DNA from: Erythrobacter sanguineus
GTDB taxonomy: Bacteria > Pseudomonadota > Alphaproteobacteria > Sphingomonadales > Sphingomonadaceae
Assembly: GCF_900143235.1 (NCBI RefSeq)
Contig: NZ_FRDF01000014.1
Coordinates: 41,921-105,920 of the forward strand
Length of the DNA: 64,000 nt
Direction: 5' to 3'
The stretch's first letter is position 1. Every line of letters begins with the position of its first letter. Shown one piece after another: positions 26,691 through 35,311 of the stretch. A program made the translations under genes and the position numbers. The notes under the pieces were generated by a model. The model was not told the origin of the DNA and ran no database searches. It was given only the letters and a program-made list of their open reading frames with translations.

Positions 26691-26691
26691 G

Positions 26692-28434
26692 TCAGCCGAC
26701 CAGCGCTTCGGCAGGGAGATCGTATAGCCCCTCGGCCCCGGCGGTTGCGCCTGCCTTGAGGCCCGCTGCTTCGGGCACGATCCGGTCGAGGAAGAAGCGC
26801 ACGGTCACCGGCTTGGTCGATGCCAGCGCGGGCGCGGCGCCTTCGGCCACGGCTGCGGCCTGCTTCATCAGCTGCCATCCGGCGACCGTGACGGCGGCCA
26901 TTGTGCAAAACGGCACACTGCCTGCGAGCCGATCATCGAGGCTCGCCTCGTCGCGCATCCACCGGGCGATCCCGGCGCAATCCTGTGCGAGGCTGGCCAG
27001 CGCGGCTTCTCCTGCGGCTTCGCGCGCGATCATGTCGAACAATGCGACCATTGCCTCACCGCCATCAAGGCCGAGCTTGCGGGTCACAAGATCGGCGGCC
27101 TGAATCCCGTTGGTGCCTTCGTAAATCGGGGCAATGCGGGAATCACGCCAGTGCTGGGCCGCGCCGGTTTCCTCGACAAAGCCCATGCCGCCGTGGATCT
27201 GGATGCCGAGCCCGGCCACTTCCACCCCGATATCCGTGCCCCACGCCTTGATCAGCGGCACGATGATGTCGGCGCGGTTCTTTGCCGCCTCGTCCCCCAG
27301 ATTGCCGCGATCGACCTGGCCTGCGCAGTAATAGAGCAGCGCGCGGCTGCCCTCGGTCAGGGCCTTCATGCGCAGGATCATGCGGCGCACATCGGGATGT
27401 TCGATAATCGCCACGGGGGTCTTGTCGGGCGACCCGGCGCGCGCCGATTGCACCCGGTCGCGGGCATAGGCCATCGCCTGCTGGGTCGCCCGCTCTCCGA
27501 TCTGCACGCCCTGGTTGCCGACATTGATGCGGGCATTGTTCATCATCGTGAACATCGCGGCGAGGCCCTTGTTCTCGTGGCCCACCAACTCGCCAATGCA
27601 GTCCCCGTTGTCGCCATAGGACATGACGCAGGTGGGCGAGGCATTGATGCCCAGCTTGTGTTCAAGGCTGACGCAGCGCAGATCATTGTGGGGGCCGAGC
27701 GTTCCGTCGGCATTCACATGATATTTCGGCACCACGAACAGGCTGATCCCGCGCGAACCCTCCGGCGCACCGGGCAGGCGGGCGAGGACGAGGTGGATGA
27801 TGTTGTCGGCAAGATCATGCTCGCCCCAGGTGATGTAGATCTTCTGGCCAGTGATCCTGTAGTTTCCGGCGTGGGGGCCTTCCGTGATCGGTTCCGCCGT
27901 GCTGCGCAGCGCGCCGACATCGCTGCCTGCGCCCGGTTCGGTCAGGTTCATCGTCCCCGACCACCGTCCGCTGACAAGGTTGGGCAGGTATTTCGCCTGC
28001 TGGCCCTTGCTGCCGTGATGTTCCAGCGCCTCGATCGCGCCGACCGAGAGCATGGGGAGCAGCGTGAACGCCATATTGGCCGCGCCGAGGTTCTCCAGCA
28101 CGTTGCACGACAGGGTGAAGGGCAGGCCCTGACCGCCGAAGGCTTCGGGCGAGGCAATCGCGTTCCAGCCTTGCTCGACATAGGCGTCGTAAGCTTGCCG
28201 GAACCCGTCGGGCAGGCGCACCACGCCGTTTTCAAGGCGAGCGCCCTCCAGATCACCGATGCGGTTCAAGGGCGCGAATTCTCCGGCGGCGAATTGGCCG
28301 ACTCCCTCGACGATGGCTTCGACCAGATCAGGTTCGGCATGGGCGAAGCGATCCGACTGGGCAAGCTCCTCGATCCCGGCATTGACGCGGATGGCGAGCA
28401 GCTGGTCGGCGGTGGGCGGGGTAAAGGGGGTCAC
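26692..28434 (-). CDS. Long acyl-CoA dehydrogenase with C-terminal extension
   Basis: A 580-aa flavoprotein of the AcdA/DmdC-like long type. Motifs include NLTEPGAGSDVGALRS, GQKIYITWGEHD, then GIQIHGGMGFVEETGAAQHWRDSRIAPIYEGTNGIQAADL with the catalytic-base Glu in YEGTNG. The region after about residue 460 is the PF12806-type extension. It introduces the alpha-beta double bond in beta-oxidation. The chosen start is GTG at 28434: the open frame continues upstream but only antisense to the Sua5 gene. Start confidence is moderate. Confidence 0.85.
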   Translation of the reverse strand: MTPFTPPTADQLLAIRVNAGIEELAQSDRFAHAEPDLVEAIVEGVGQFAAGEFAPLNRIGDLEGARLENGVVRLPDGFRQAYDAYVEQGWNAIASPEAFGGQGLPFTLSCNVLENLGAANMAFTLLPMLSVGAIEALEHHGSKGQQAKYLPNLVSGRWSGTMNLTEPGAGSDVGALRSTAEPITEGPHAGNYRITGQKIYITWGEHDLADNIIHLVLARLPGAPEGSRGISLFVVPKYHVNADGTLGPHNDLRCVSLEHKLGINASPTCVMSYGDNGDCIGELVGHENKGLAAMFTMMNNARINVGNQGVQIGERATQQAMAYARDRVQSARAGSPDKTPVAIIEHPDVRRMILRMKALTEGSRALLYYCAGQVDRGNLGDEAAKNRADIIVPLIKAWGTDIGVEVAGLGIQIHGGMGFVEETGAAQHWRDSRIAPIYEGTNGIQAADLVTRKLGLDGGEAMVALFDMIAREAAGEAALASLAQDCAGIARWMRDEASLDDRLAGSVPFCTMAAVTVAGWQLMKQAAAVAEGAAPALASTKPVTVRFFLDRIVPEAAGLKAGATAGAEGLYDLPAEALVG

Positions 28435-28521
28435 GGCAAGGAATCCTGTGGGGCTGGCGTGAAGGAGAGGCGATGCGCCGCACACTTGGCAGGGCGCGCG
28501 CCAGTCTATAGCGCTTGGCCC

Positions 28522-29508
28522 ATGAGCGGCAAGAACGTTACGGAAGTGGTGCTGGCAGATGCCGCAGGAATCGCAAAAGCGGTGCAAATCCTCGAATCGG
28601 GCGGGCTGGTCGCGGTGCCGACCGAAACGGTCTATGGCCTCGCCGCAAGGGCCGACAGCGCCGAGGCGGTGGCGAAGATCTATGCCGCGAAGGGACGTCC
28701 GGATTTCAATCCGCTGATCGTGCATGTGCGCGATGCGGAGCAGGCGGCGGAATATGCCGAGTGGCTCGACGAAGCAGATCTTGCCGCAGGGATCCACTGG
28801 CCCGGCCCGCTGACGCTGGTTCTGCCGAAAAGGGACGAGGCCGTTCTGGCCGAGGCTGTGACGGCAGGCCTCCCGACAGTCGCGCTGCGCGCTCCGAGTC
28901 ACCCTGTGATGCGCGCGCTGCTTGAGGCCGTGCCGTTTCCGCTCGCCGCGCCTTCGGCGAACCGCTCGGGCTTCATCAGCCCGACGACGGCGCAGCATGT
29001 GCTTGCCTCGCTCGATGGGCGGATTGATCTGGTGCTTGATGCCGGACCGACGTCGCAGGGGTTGGAATCGACAATTCTGGCGATCGACCGTCACGGGACG
29101 TGGAGGGAGCTGCGGCCCGGGCCAGTGGATAGCGACGCTCTCCACCGCCACCACTTCGACACGGGCCTGCCGGTGAGTGGTCAATCCGGGAGGGCCAAAG
29201 CGCGCATCGAAGCGCGGATAGAGGCTCCGGGCCAGCTCGCCAGCCATTATGCGCCGGGCAAACCCGTGCGGCTGAATGCGCAAGGGGCCGCGCCGGACGA
29301 ATTCCTGATCGGCTTCGGCGCGGTTCCCGGTGACTGCACGCTGTCGGCGAGTGGTGACGTCAACGAAGCGGCGACGCAGCTCTATGCCTGCCTTCACCAA
29401 GCCGCTCGCGCCGATCAGCGCCGGATTGCCATCGCCCCAGTGCCGGACAAGGGCGTGGGCCGCGCGATCAACGACCGCTTGCGGCGGGCGGCCGCCCCGG
29501 CGGGCTAA
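28522..29508 (+). CDS. Sua5-type L-threonylcarbamoyladenylate synthase
   Basis: A 328-aa protein. The YrdC-like domain (residues about 10-200) has the motifs VAVPTETVYGLAA, KGRPDFNPLIVHV and APSANRSGFISPT. A C-terminal Sua5 extension follows. It makes TC-AMP from threonine, bicarbonate and ATP for the t6A37 tRNA modification. The ATG lies 87 bases from the divergent acyl-CoA dehydrogenase start. The stop overlaps the next convergent gene (CTAA). Confidence 0.92.
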   Translation: MSGKNVTEVVLADAAGIAKAVQILESGGLVAVPTETVYGLAARADSAEAVAKIYAAKGRPDFNPLIVHVRDAEQAAEYAEWLDEADLAAGIHWPGPLTLVLPKRDEAVLAEAVTAGLPTVALRAPSHPVMRALLEAVPFPLAAPSANRSGFISPTTAQHVLASLDGRIDLVLDAGPTSQGLESTILAIDRHGTWRELRPGPVDSDALHRHHFDTGLPVSGQSGRAKARIEARIEAPGQLASHYAPGKPVRLNAQGAAPDEFLIGFGAVPGDCTLSASGDVNEAATQLYACLHQAARADQRRIAIAPVPDKGVGRAINDRLRRAAAPAG

Positions 29509-29837
29509 TCGCGGTCAGGCTCTACCGGCACACCCTGCATCAGCGCCTTCTGCTCGGCGCGGATCGCCTGAGCGCGCTCGCATGCCGCATCATCATCATT
29601 ACCGCAGCGTTTCATCGCCCTGGTGTAATCGCGTTCGAGCGCGCCAATCCGCTCCTCGCGCTTGCGAAGCTTTCGCCCGCGCTTTTCATCCGCTTCGGAC
29701 TGGCTGGTGGTCGCCGCATCCACCCCGGCGCTGACCGCCTTCACCGGCAGGGTGACAACATCGACCGCCGCACGGGCAAGACAGCCTTGCAGGGCAAGCG
29801 AGGCAAGCCCAAGGGCGAGAAGCTGAGGAGCGCGCAT
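29505..29837 (-). CDS. Small lipoprotein of unknown function
   Basis: A 110-aa protein. The signal peptide ends in the lipobox LQGC (Cys about 19), so it should be a lipoprotein. The mature part is short, with an Arg/Lys/Glu-rich helix (RKLRKREERIGALERD) that may form a coiled coil. It is probably attached to the inner or outer membrane. No homologous domain recognised. Its stop overlaps that of the Sua5 gene. Confidence 0.7.
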   Translation of the reverse strand: MRAPQLLALGLASLALQGCLARAAVDVVTLPVKAVSAGVDAATTSQSEADEKRGRKLRKREERIGALERDYTRAMKRCGNDDDAACERAQAIRAEQKALMQGVPVEPDRD

Positions 29838-29874
29838 GCATGGTGTGTCGCGCGCTCCCCGGCGAAATGCAAAT

Positions 29875-30651
29875 CTATTCTGCGGGTTCTTCGGCAGGCA
29901 GGGCGGACGGTGCGGTTTCTGCCGCTGCCGGATTGCAGGTCAGTGTGCCCGACCCGAAGGCGTTGACGGTGCATTTGGCGCTGCCTGTCACCTTCACGTC
30001 ACCCGCGCCGGCGATACTGGCTTCGACCGTGCCGTCAGAGGCGAAGGCGACATCGCCTGAACCACCGATCGCCACTTCGGCGCGGTCGGCCTTGAGCCCG
30101 GCCAGATCGACATCGCCCGAACCGCCGATATTGATTTCCAGCCGCTGGGCCGTGCCTGCGCCCTTGATCTTGCCGCTGCCGCCGATGTTCACCTCGAAGG
30201 TCTCGGCAGCGACACTCGCGAATTCGACGGAACCCGAACCGCCGATATTGATCGACGAGGTGTTGGCGAGCGATTGCGCCTTCACGCTGCCACTGCCGGC
30301 GATCACCAGTTCTTCGGGCGGGGGCATGGTGATGCGGATCGTGGCCTGGCCGCCATCCTTCCAGCCATCCTCGCGGGCGATGCCGATCAGCTTGTCGTCG
30401 CGCACGAAGCGCAAGCTATCGGTGCTTTCGCCTTCGACCGTGAGATTGAACGCCGCGCCTTCGGTGAGGATCACCTGGTCGCCAGAGGACAGCACCAGTT
30501 CGGTCGGCGCCGGGCCGCTCATGTCGAGTTCGGCCAGCGGCACGCCTTCCTTGCCGTTGATCCGGATATTTGTGCCGTCGCATCCCGAAAGGGCAGTGCC
30601 GAGTGCGAGCGCGGCGAGCGGGGCCATGCGCTTGAAGAACGGGTTGATCAT
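29875..30651 (-). CDS. DUF2807 (head GIN-like) beta-repeat lipoprotein
   Basis: A 258-aa protein whose lipobox LSGC follows an N-terminal signal (Cys about 22). The body is a right-handed beta-helix with several short repeats of the type INIGGSG-V-x-(8-10), e.g. SINIGGSGSVEFAS, EVNIGGSGKIKGAG, EINIGGSGDVDLAG, a DUF2807 pattern. It is likely a surface or periplasmic envelope lipoprotein. The ATG near the GGAG ribosome site was chosen over one 38 codons upstream. Confidence 0.8.
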   Translation of the reverse strand: MINPFFKRMAPLAALALGTALSGCDGTNIRINGKEGVPLAELDMSGPAPTELVLSSGDQVILTEGAAFNLTVEGESTDSLRFVRDDKLIGIAREDGWKDGGQATIRITMPPPEELVIAGSGSVKAQSLANTSSINIGGSGSVEFASVAAETFEVNIGGSGKIKGAGTAQRLEINIGGSGDVDLAGLKADRAEVAIGGSGDVAFASDGTVEASIAGAGDVKVTGSAKCTVNAFGSGTLTCNPAAAETAPSALPAEEPAE

Positions 30652-30721
30652 GATTTTCTCCGAGGCGTGTTTAGCGTGTTGCCGATATAATACACTAATC
30701 CGGGTGGCGCAAGCCGGACAA

Positions 30722-30754
30722 ACAAAAAGGGCTGCCCCGGCGGGGGCAGCCCTT
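30722..30754 (-). terminator. Rho-independent terminator downstream of carD
   Basis: Perfect 12-bp stem AAGGGCTGCCCC / GGGGCAGCCCTT with a 4-base loop. On the minus strand it is followed by a run of T (CCCTTTTTGTTT). It lies 27 bases beyond the carD stop and ends that transcript before the DUF2807 gene. Confidence 0.85.
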
Positions 30755-30780
30755 GATGTGTTCACAATGCGGTGAAAGCG

Positions 30781-31314
30781 TCAGCCTTCCTCGGCGCTCT
30801 CGTAATATTGCGGGGCGTGTTCGCGCAGCACGTCGAGAATCTTGTTCAGCGCGGCCGGCTCGTCCGTTTCTTCCATCGCTGCCAGTTCACGCGCGAGGCG
30901 GCTGGAAGCGGCCTCGAAGATCTGGCGTTCCGAATAGGACTGTTCGGGCTGGTCTTCGGGGCGGAACAGATCGCGGGTCACCTCGGCGATCGACACCAGG
31001 TCGCCCGAGTTGATCTTGGCTTCGTATTCCTGGGCGCGGCGCGACCACATGGTGCGCTTGACCTTGGGCTTGCCCTTCAAGGTTTCCATCGCCTGCTTCA
31101 GGGTCTTGTCGGAAGACAGCTTGCGCATCCCTATCGATTCGACCTTGTTGACCGGCACGCGGAGCGTCATGCGTTCCTTTTCAAAGCGCAGCACGTAGAG
31201 TTCGAGCTGCATTCCGGCGATTTCCTCGCTCTGCAGTTCGATCACCCGGCCCACGCCGTGCTTGGGGTAGACAACATAGTCACCAACGGTGAATGCGTTT
31301 GCGGTGCTTGCCAT
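30781..31314 (-). CDS. carD: CarD-family transcriptional regulator
   Basis: A 177-aa protein. The N-terminal RNA-polymerase-interacting Tudor-like domain opens FTVGDYVVYPKHGVGRVIELQSEEIAG. A helical C-terminal part (TMWSRRAQEYEAKINSGDL, SYSERQIFEAASSRLARELA) resembles the CdnL/CarD DNA-binding bundle. It probably stabilises open complexes at rRNA and other growth promoters. It has its own terminator and a 276-base upstream gap, so it is likely monocistronic. Confidence 0.93.
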   Translation of the reverse strand: MASTANAFTVGDYVVYPKHGVGRVIELQSEEIAGMQLELYVLRFEKERMTLRVPVNKVESIGMRKLSSDKTLKQAMETLKGKPKVKRTMWSRRAQEYEAKINSGDLVSIAEVTRDLFRPEDQPEQSYSERQIFEAASSRLARELAAMEETDEPAALNKILDVLREHAPQYYESAEEG

Positions 31315-31550
31315 GCAAGTTCCTTTCTATGGGCCATACCGGCAGGGGGAGAGGGACGATCTGCCGGGCGGCGCGACCTTGTTCCGGATGGAACGAAAGC
31401 GCCGGGATCGGATCGTCCGGAGGGGGTTGCTGGTATGTGGCCTTCCTGGTTTCAACGCCTGCGCCAGCCCTTGATTATCGACCCAAGACCGCGCGGTGTG
31501 ACTTCCATATAGCACGCCCGCAACAAAATTGCGAGTCGGCGTTTGCCTGC

Positions 31551-31586
31551 GCCTGCGTAAAGCTGCGGATTCGCAGCTTCGCAGGC
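31551..31586 (-). terminator. Strong hairpin just past the fdxA stop
   Basis: GCCTGCG-ta-AAGCTGCG / CGCAGCTT-CGCAGGC is a nearly perfect 15-bp stem with a 4-base loop. It starts four bases after the fdxA stop. There is no strong T tract, so it may be a terminator that also needs Rho or a stabilising 3' end. The rest of the gap to carD shows no gene. Confidence 0.55.
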
Positions 31587-31590
31587 AAAA

Positions 31591-31929
31591 TCAATCACCC
31601 TCGCCGGGTTCGGTGCTGAAATACTTCTGGAACTTGTCCTTTTCGCCCTTGTGCTCGTCGGCATCGTCGGGCGGGGATTTCTGGCTGGTGATGTTGGGCC
31701 ACTGAGCCGAATATGTCGTGTTCAGTTCGAGCCACTTCTCCAGCCCGTCCTCGGTATCGGGCAGGATCGCCTCGGCCGGGCATTCCGGCTCGCACACACC
31801 GCAATCGATGCATTCGCTGGGATTGATCACCAGCATGTTTTCGCCTTCGTAGAAACAATCGACCGGGCAGACTTCGACACAGTCGGTATATTTGCACTTG
31901 ATGCAGTCTTCGGTGACGACGTAGGTCAT
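31591..31929 (-). CDS. fdxA: Seven-iron ferredoxin FdxA
   Basis: A 112-aa protein with two cluster motifs: [21 protein letters not shown] for the first and [16 protein letters not shown] for the second. The pattern fits a 3Fe-4S/4Fe-4S ferredoxin. It carries electrons in the cytoplasm; the partner is unknown. The ATG giving [12 protein letters not shown] is the family N-terminus. It lies 10 bases downstream of the S4 gene and shares its direction. Confidence 0.93.
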   Translation of the reverse strand: MTYVVTEDCIKCKYTDCVEVCPVDCFYEGENMLVINPSECIDCGVCEPECPAEAILPDTEDGLEKWLELNTTYSAQWPNITSQKSPPDDADEHKGEKDKFQKYFSTEPGEGD

Positions 31930-31939
31930 TGCGGCTCTT

Positions 31940-32329
31940 TCACGGGAAATCTTCGGGTTGATCGGGCTGCACATCAGCCTCGTGAGGCGACGCTGCTAGG
32001 GACATTTGCCCTTTAGGGTCAAGATTGCCATCGTCAACCTCACGATAATGGGAACGGGCGTGCGCTGGCGGGCCGCGCCGGTCGGGCAGAGCGAGCAGTT
32101 CGATCACCCGCACACGGTCGCCCAGCGCAATCGTCAGCACATCCCCGGTACGCGCCTGTTCGCTGCCGCGCAGCACATGTTTTCTGTTGCGGCGCAAAGC
32201 GTGGGTGTCGATCAACGCCTGCGCGGCGGAGCGGGTGCGGGCAAAGCGCAGATAGACCAGCAGCCGGTCGATGCGGATCGAAGGGCCGCGAATCGGCCCC
32301 TCGCAGCCGGTCGCGCCGGCCCCGATCAT
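31940..32329 (-). CDS. S4-domain RNA-binding protein (Hsp15/HslR-like)
   Basis: A 129-aa protein. The S4 domain covers about residues 18-80: [31 protein letters not shown]. It resembles Hsp15, which rescues stalled 50S subunits, but lacks features that would prove it. Its ATG overlaps the TGA of the helicase gene (ATGA), a common arrangement with SUV3-like helicases in Alphaproteobacteria. The C-terminus is unlike the family and may be disordered. Confidence 0.8.
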   Translation of the reverse strand: MIGAGATGCEGPIRGPSIRIDRLLVYLRFARTRSAAQALIDTHALRRNRKHVLRGSEQARTGDVLTIALGDRVRVIELLALPDRRGPPAHARSHYREVDDGNLDPKGQMSLAASPHEADVQPDQPEDFP

Positions 32330-35142
32330 CCGCGCAGCAGATCCGCCAGCTTGTCGAACGCGCCGCCCGCGCGCGCCGGGCCGGTATCGGGTTTCGGCGC
32401 CGGTCGCGCCGGCCGATCGGGGCGACGCTCGCCTTTGCCGGGCCGCTTTTCAGGGCGCTTATCGGGAATGCCATTATCCTTGGCCTTATCCTTCTCGTGG
32501 TCCCTGGAGCCGGGCGCGCGGGCCTCCGGAGCCTTGCCTCGCCTGTTGCCTTGCCGATCGCCGCGGTTCTGGCCGCGCTGTTCGCCGCGCTCGCCCGGGC
32601 GGCGCGGACGCCAGTGCCAGCGGTCTGGGGCCGGAGCGCCATGCGCCCCTTCGGGAAGCGGGCGGGCACGGTCGCAATGGAAGCCTGCGTTGCCCAACAG
32701 CCGCCGGGCGTTTTCGGCCTCCAGCCCGATCGAGACAGCCAGCGCCAGATCGAGCGGGAAGCGGACATTGCGGTCCTTGGGATGGGCCGCTGCAACGCCA
32801 GCGCGCGCGTCGAAGGCGGCGCGCAGGATTTTCTCGGCCAGATCTACCCGGATCGCCTGTGTCCCGGCAAACCGGTATCCGGCGGGCAGCCGGCCTTTTG
32901 TCCACGCACCTTCGGCCAGCACCGGTAGCATGGCTTCATTGACCGCCCGCTGGTCGAGGCCGAGTGCGTGCAGCAAGCGGCGCGGCGCGGGCTTGAGCAA
33001 GGGCGCGGCAAAGATATCGAGCGCGCCGAAGGTCACCCCCAGCTTGCGCAGGAAGGGACGCATTTCCTTGGGCAGATGCTCCAGTCCCGCTTCTTCGCGG
33101 CTGACCACGCCGCGGGCTTCGATCAGGGTGATGATCAGCGCGCGCGCCTGCGACCCGGCCTCGGGGTCGCGCGCGGCCTCGGCCAGCTTGCGCAAGGGGG
33201 CGAGCGGTTCGAGTTGCGCTTCCAGCCATGCAGCAAGGCCTGCCTCGAGGCTCGCGCGCGACACCTCGGGCAGCAGCGCCAGATCGCGCGATAGCGCCAG
33301 CCGGGGCGAACCGAACTGCCCCGAACCAGCTTGGCCCGAACCAGCTTGGCCCGGAAAGGTGATCTCGGCCAGCGCCCGTCCTTGTCCTTGGCCCTGCCAG
33401 CGGATCGCGCCGCCCGCAATTTCCAGCTCGCCCAGACCTTGCGTCAGCAACCATTCGGCGCGGCTGGCAAGCAGCGCGGGCAGGGCCTTTTCCCCCGCCG
33501 CCAGCAGCATCCGCCGGTCCGCCACCCCCGCCGAAGGATCGACATGGAAGCGGAAGCCTTCAAGCCTGCCGATGCTTTCGCCCTCGACCGTCAGATGACC
33601 ATCGGGCTCAAGGGTGACTGGCAGCGCGCTTGCGTCCTGCCCCAGCGATTTCATCAAAAGTGTCGTCCTCCGGTTGACGAAGCGTTCGGTCAGCCGCGCG
33701 TGCAGCGCATCCGAAAGCTTCGCCTCGACCGCGCGAGCCCGCGCTGCCATTTCGTCGCGCGCCAGCACCCAATCGGGCCGCTGGCAAATGTAAGCCCAAG
33801 AGCGAACCGCCGCGATTCGCCCTTGCAGCGTGTCGATGTCGCCCTGCATCCGGTCAAGCTCGGCAATGCGCGCGGCGACGAAATCTGCGCCCAGATAGCC
33901 CTGGCCGAGGTCTTGCCACAGCCGCGCGACGAAGCGCGCGTGCTGTTCCACCCCAAGGCTGCGGAAATCGGGGAGTGAGCAGGCTTCCCAGAACCGCCGC
34001 ACTGCTCCGGCGCCGCCCACGCCTTGCGCCACCGGGTCTTCGGCGAGGCGTTTCAGCACAGCCAGATCAATCGCCTCGGGCGCGCCGCGCAAGACTGCAT
34101 GGTCGGGGCGGGATTCCAGATCGGCGATCAGCATTCCCAGCGTATCGAACCGGGGCTCTGCCTCGCGCCAGAACAGGTGGGTCAGCGGCGCGAACCTGTG
34201 TTCTTCGGTCGCGTAGATTTCTTCATCGGTGAAGGCGAGCGGTTCACCTTGTTGCACCGCACTCATGCCGGACAGCGTGCCGAAGGTGCCGTCGCGCTGG
34301 TGCCGCCCGGCACGCCCGGCGATCTGCGCCATTTCCGACGGGGTGAGCCGCCGCTTGCGCCGCCCGTCGAACTTGGCAAGCGCGGCAAAGGCCACGTGAT
34401 CGAGATCGAGGTTCAGCCCCATGCCGATGGCATCGGTGGCGACGATGTAATCGACCTCGCCCGACTGGAACAACTCAACCTGTTTGTTGCGGGTTTCGGG
34501 CGAGAGCGCGCCCATCACCACCGCCGCCCCGCCGCGGAAGCGCCGCAGTGCCTCGGCCATGGCGTAGACCTGCTCGACCGAAAAGGCGACCACGGCGGAA
34601 CGTTTGGGCAGGCGCGAAAGTTTGCAGATACCCGCATGGGAAAGCGTTGAAAATCGCGGCCGGGTGGTGATTTCGGCCTTGGGAATCAGTGCCTTGATCA
34701 TTGGTTCGAGCGTGGCCGAACCGAGGATCATCGTCTCTTCGCGCCCGCGGGCATGCAGCAGCCGGTCGGTGAAGATGTGCCCGCGTTCGGGGTCCGCGCC
34801 CAGTTGTGCCTCGTCGATGGCGACAAAGGCGTGTTCGCCCATCGTCCTTGGCATGGCCTCTGCGGTGCAGAGGAAATAGCGCGCTTGCGGAGGCTCGATC
34901 CGTTCTTCGCCGGTGATCAGCGCCACGGCCTTGTCGCCCTTGATGCTGCGCACCCGGTCATAGACCTCGCGCGCGAGCAGGCGCAGCGGAAAACCCATCA
35001 TGCCGGACGAATGGCCGCACATCCGCTCGATCGCGAGGTGGGTCTTGCCGGTGTTGGTCGGGCCAAGCACCGCGCGCACCCGATCATCCGCAGAGCTGCG
35101 ATCTCGCGCTGTGGCGGGACGGGGATGGGCGGGGAAGGTCAC
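32326..35142 (-). CDS. SUV3-like DExH-box helicase
   Basis: A 938-aa protein. Walker A is GPTNTGKT at residues 27-34 and the DEAQ motif is at about 110-113. The helicase C-terminal segment shows DAIGMGLNLDL and QIAGRAGRHQRDGTFG. A long middle region without clear motifs and a Lys/Arg/Pro/Gly-rich disordered tail (over about the last 90 residues) follow. Bacterial SUV3 homologues are thought to act in RNA turnover; the partner nuclease is unknown. The overlap with the S4 gene suggests shared translation. Confidence 0.85.
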   Translation of the reverse strand: MTFPAHPRPATARDRSSADDRVRAVLGPTNTGKTHLAIERMCGHSSGMMGFPLRLLAREVYDRVRSIKGDKAVALITGEERIEPPQARYFLCTAEAMPRTMGEHAFVAIDEAQLGADPERGHIFTDRLLHARGREETMILGSATLEPMIKALIPKAEITTRPRFSTLSHAGICKLSRLPKRSAVVAFSVEQVYAMAEALRRFRGGAAVVMGALSPETRNKQVELFQSGEVDYIVATDAIGMGLNLDLDHVAFAALAKFDGRRKRRLTPSEMAQIAGRAGRHQRDGTFGTLSGMSAVQQGEPLAFTDEEIYATEEHRFAPLTHLFWREAEPRFDTLGMLIADLESRPDHAVLRGAPEAIDLAVLKRLAEDPVAQGVGGAGAVRRFWEACSLPDFRSLGVEQHARFVARLWQDLGQGYLGADFVAARIAELDRMQGDIDTLQGRIAAVRSWAYICQRPDWVLARDEMAARARAVEAKLSDALHARLTERFVNRRTTLLMKSLGQDASALPVTLEPDGHLTVEGESIGRLEGFRFHVDPSAGVADRRMLLAAGEKALPALLASRAEWLLTQGLGELEIAGGAIRWQGQGQGRALAEITFPGQAGSGQAGSGQFGSPRLALSRDLALLPEVSRASLEAGLAAWLEAQLEPLAPLRKLAEAARDPEAGSQARALIITLIEARGVVSREEAGLEHLPKEMRPFLRKLGVTFGALDIFAAPLLKPAPRRLLHALGLDQRAVNEAMLPVLAEGAWTKGRLPAGYRFAGTQAIRVDLAEKILRAAFDARAGVAAAHPKDRNVRFPLDLALAVSIGLEAENARRLLGNAGFHCDRARPLPEGAHGAPAPDRWHWRPRRPGERGEQRGQNRGDRQGNRRGKAPEARAPGSRDHEKDKAKDNGIPDKRPEKRPGKGERRPDRPARPAPKPDTGPARAGGAFDKLADLLRG

Positions 35143-35311
35143 GGCCCCGCGGTTGTGTCAGGCTTGGCGGGGCGGAGCAAGGCCGCGCACGAGCCGCGCC
35201 GGGGCATAAGGGAAACAACTTATCGCACCCTTGATGCGTTTGGTCGCTGGTTAACGCGGACTTTACTTTGATCGGTGTAGGAAATGCGACAAGCCTGAGC
35301 CCGGCACGCCG

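Noticed and set aside
27151..28521. A long open frame on the plus strand running into the Sua5 gene (785 codons in total)
   Set aside because: Its first 457 codons are antisense to the well-supported acyl-CoA dehydrogenase and show no protein family; only the part from 28522 is a gene.
28435..29400. Upstream extension of the acyl-CoA dehydrogenase frame to 902 codons
   Set aside because: The extension is antisense to Sua5 and has no dehydrogenase-like sequence; a GTG at 28434 gives a normal length.
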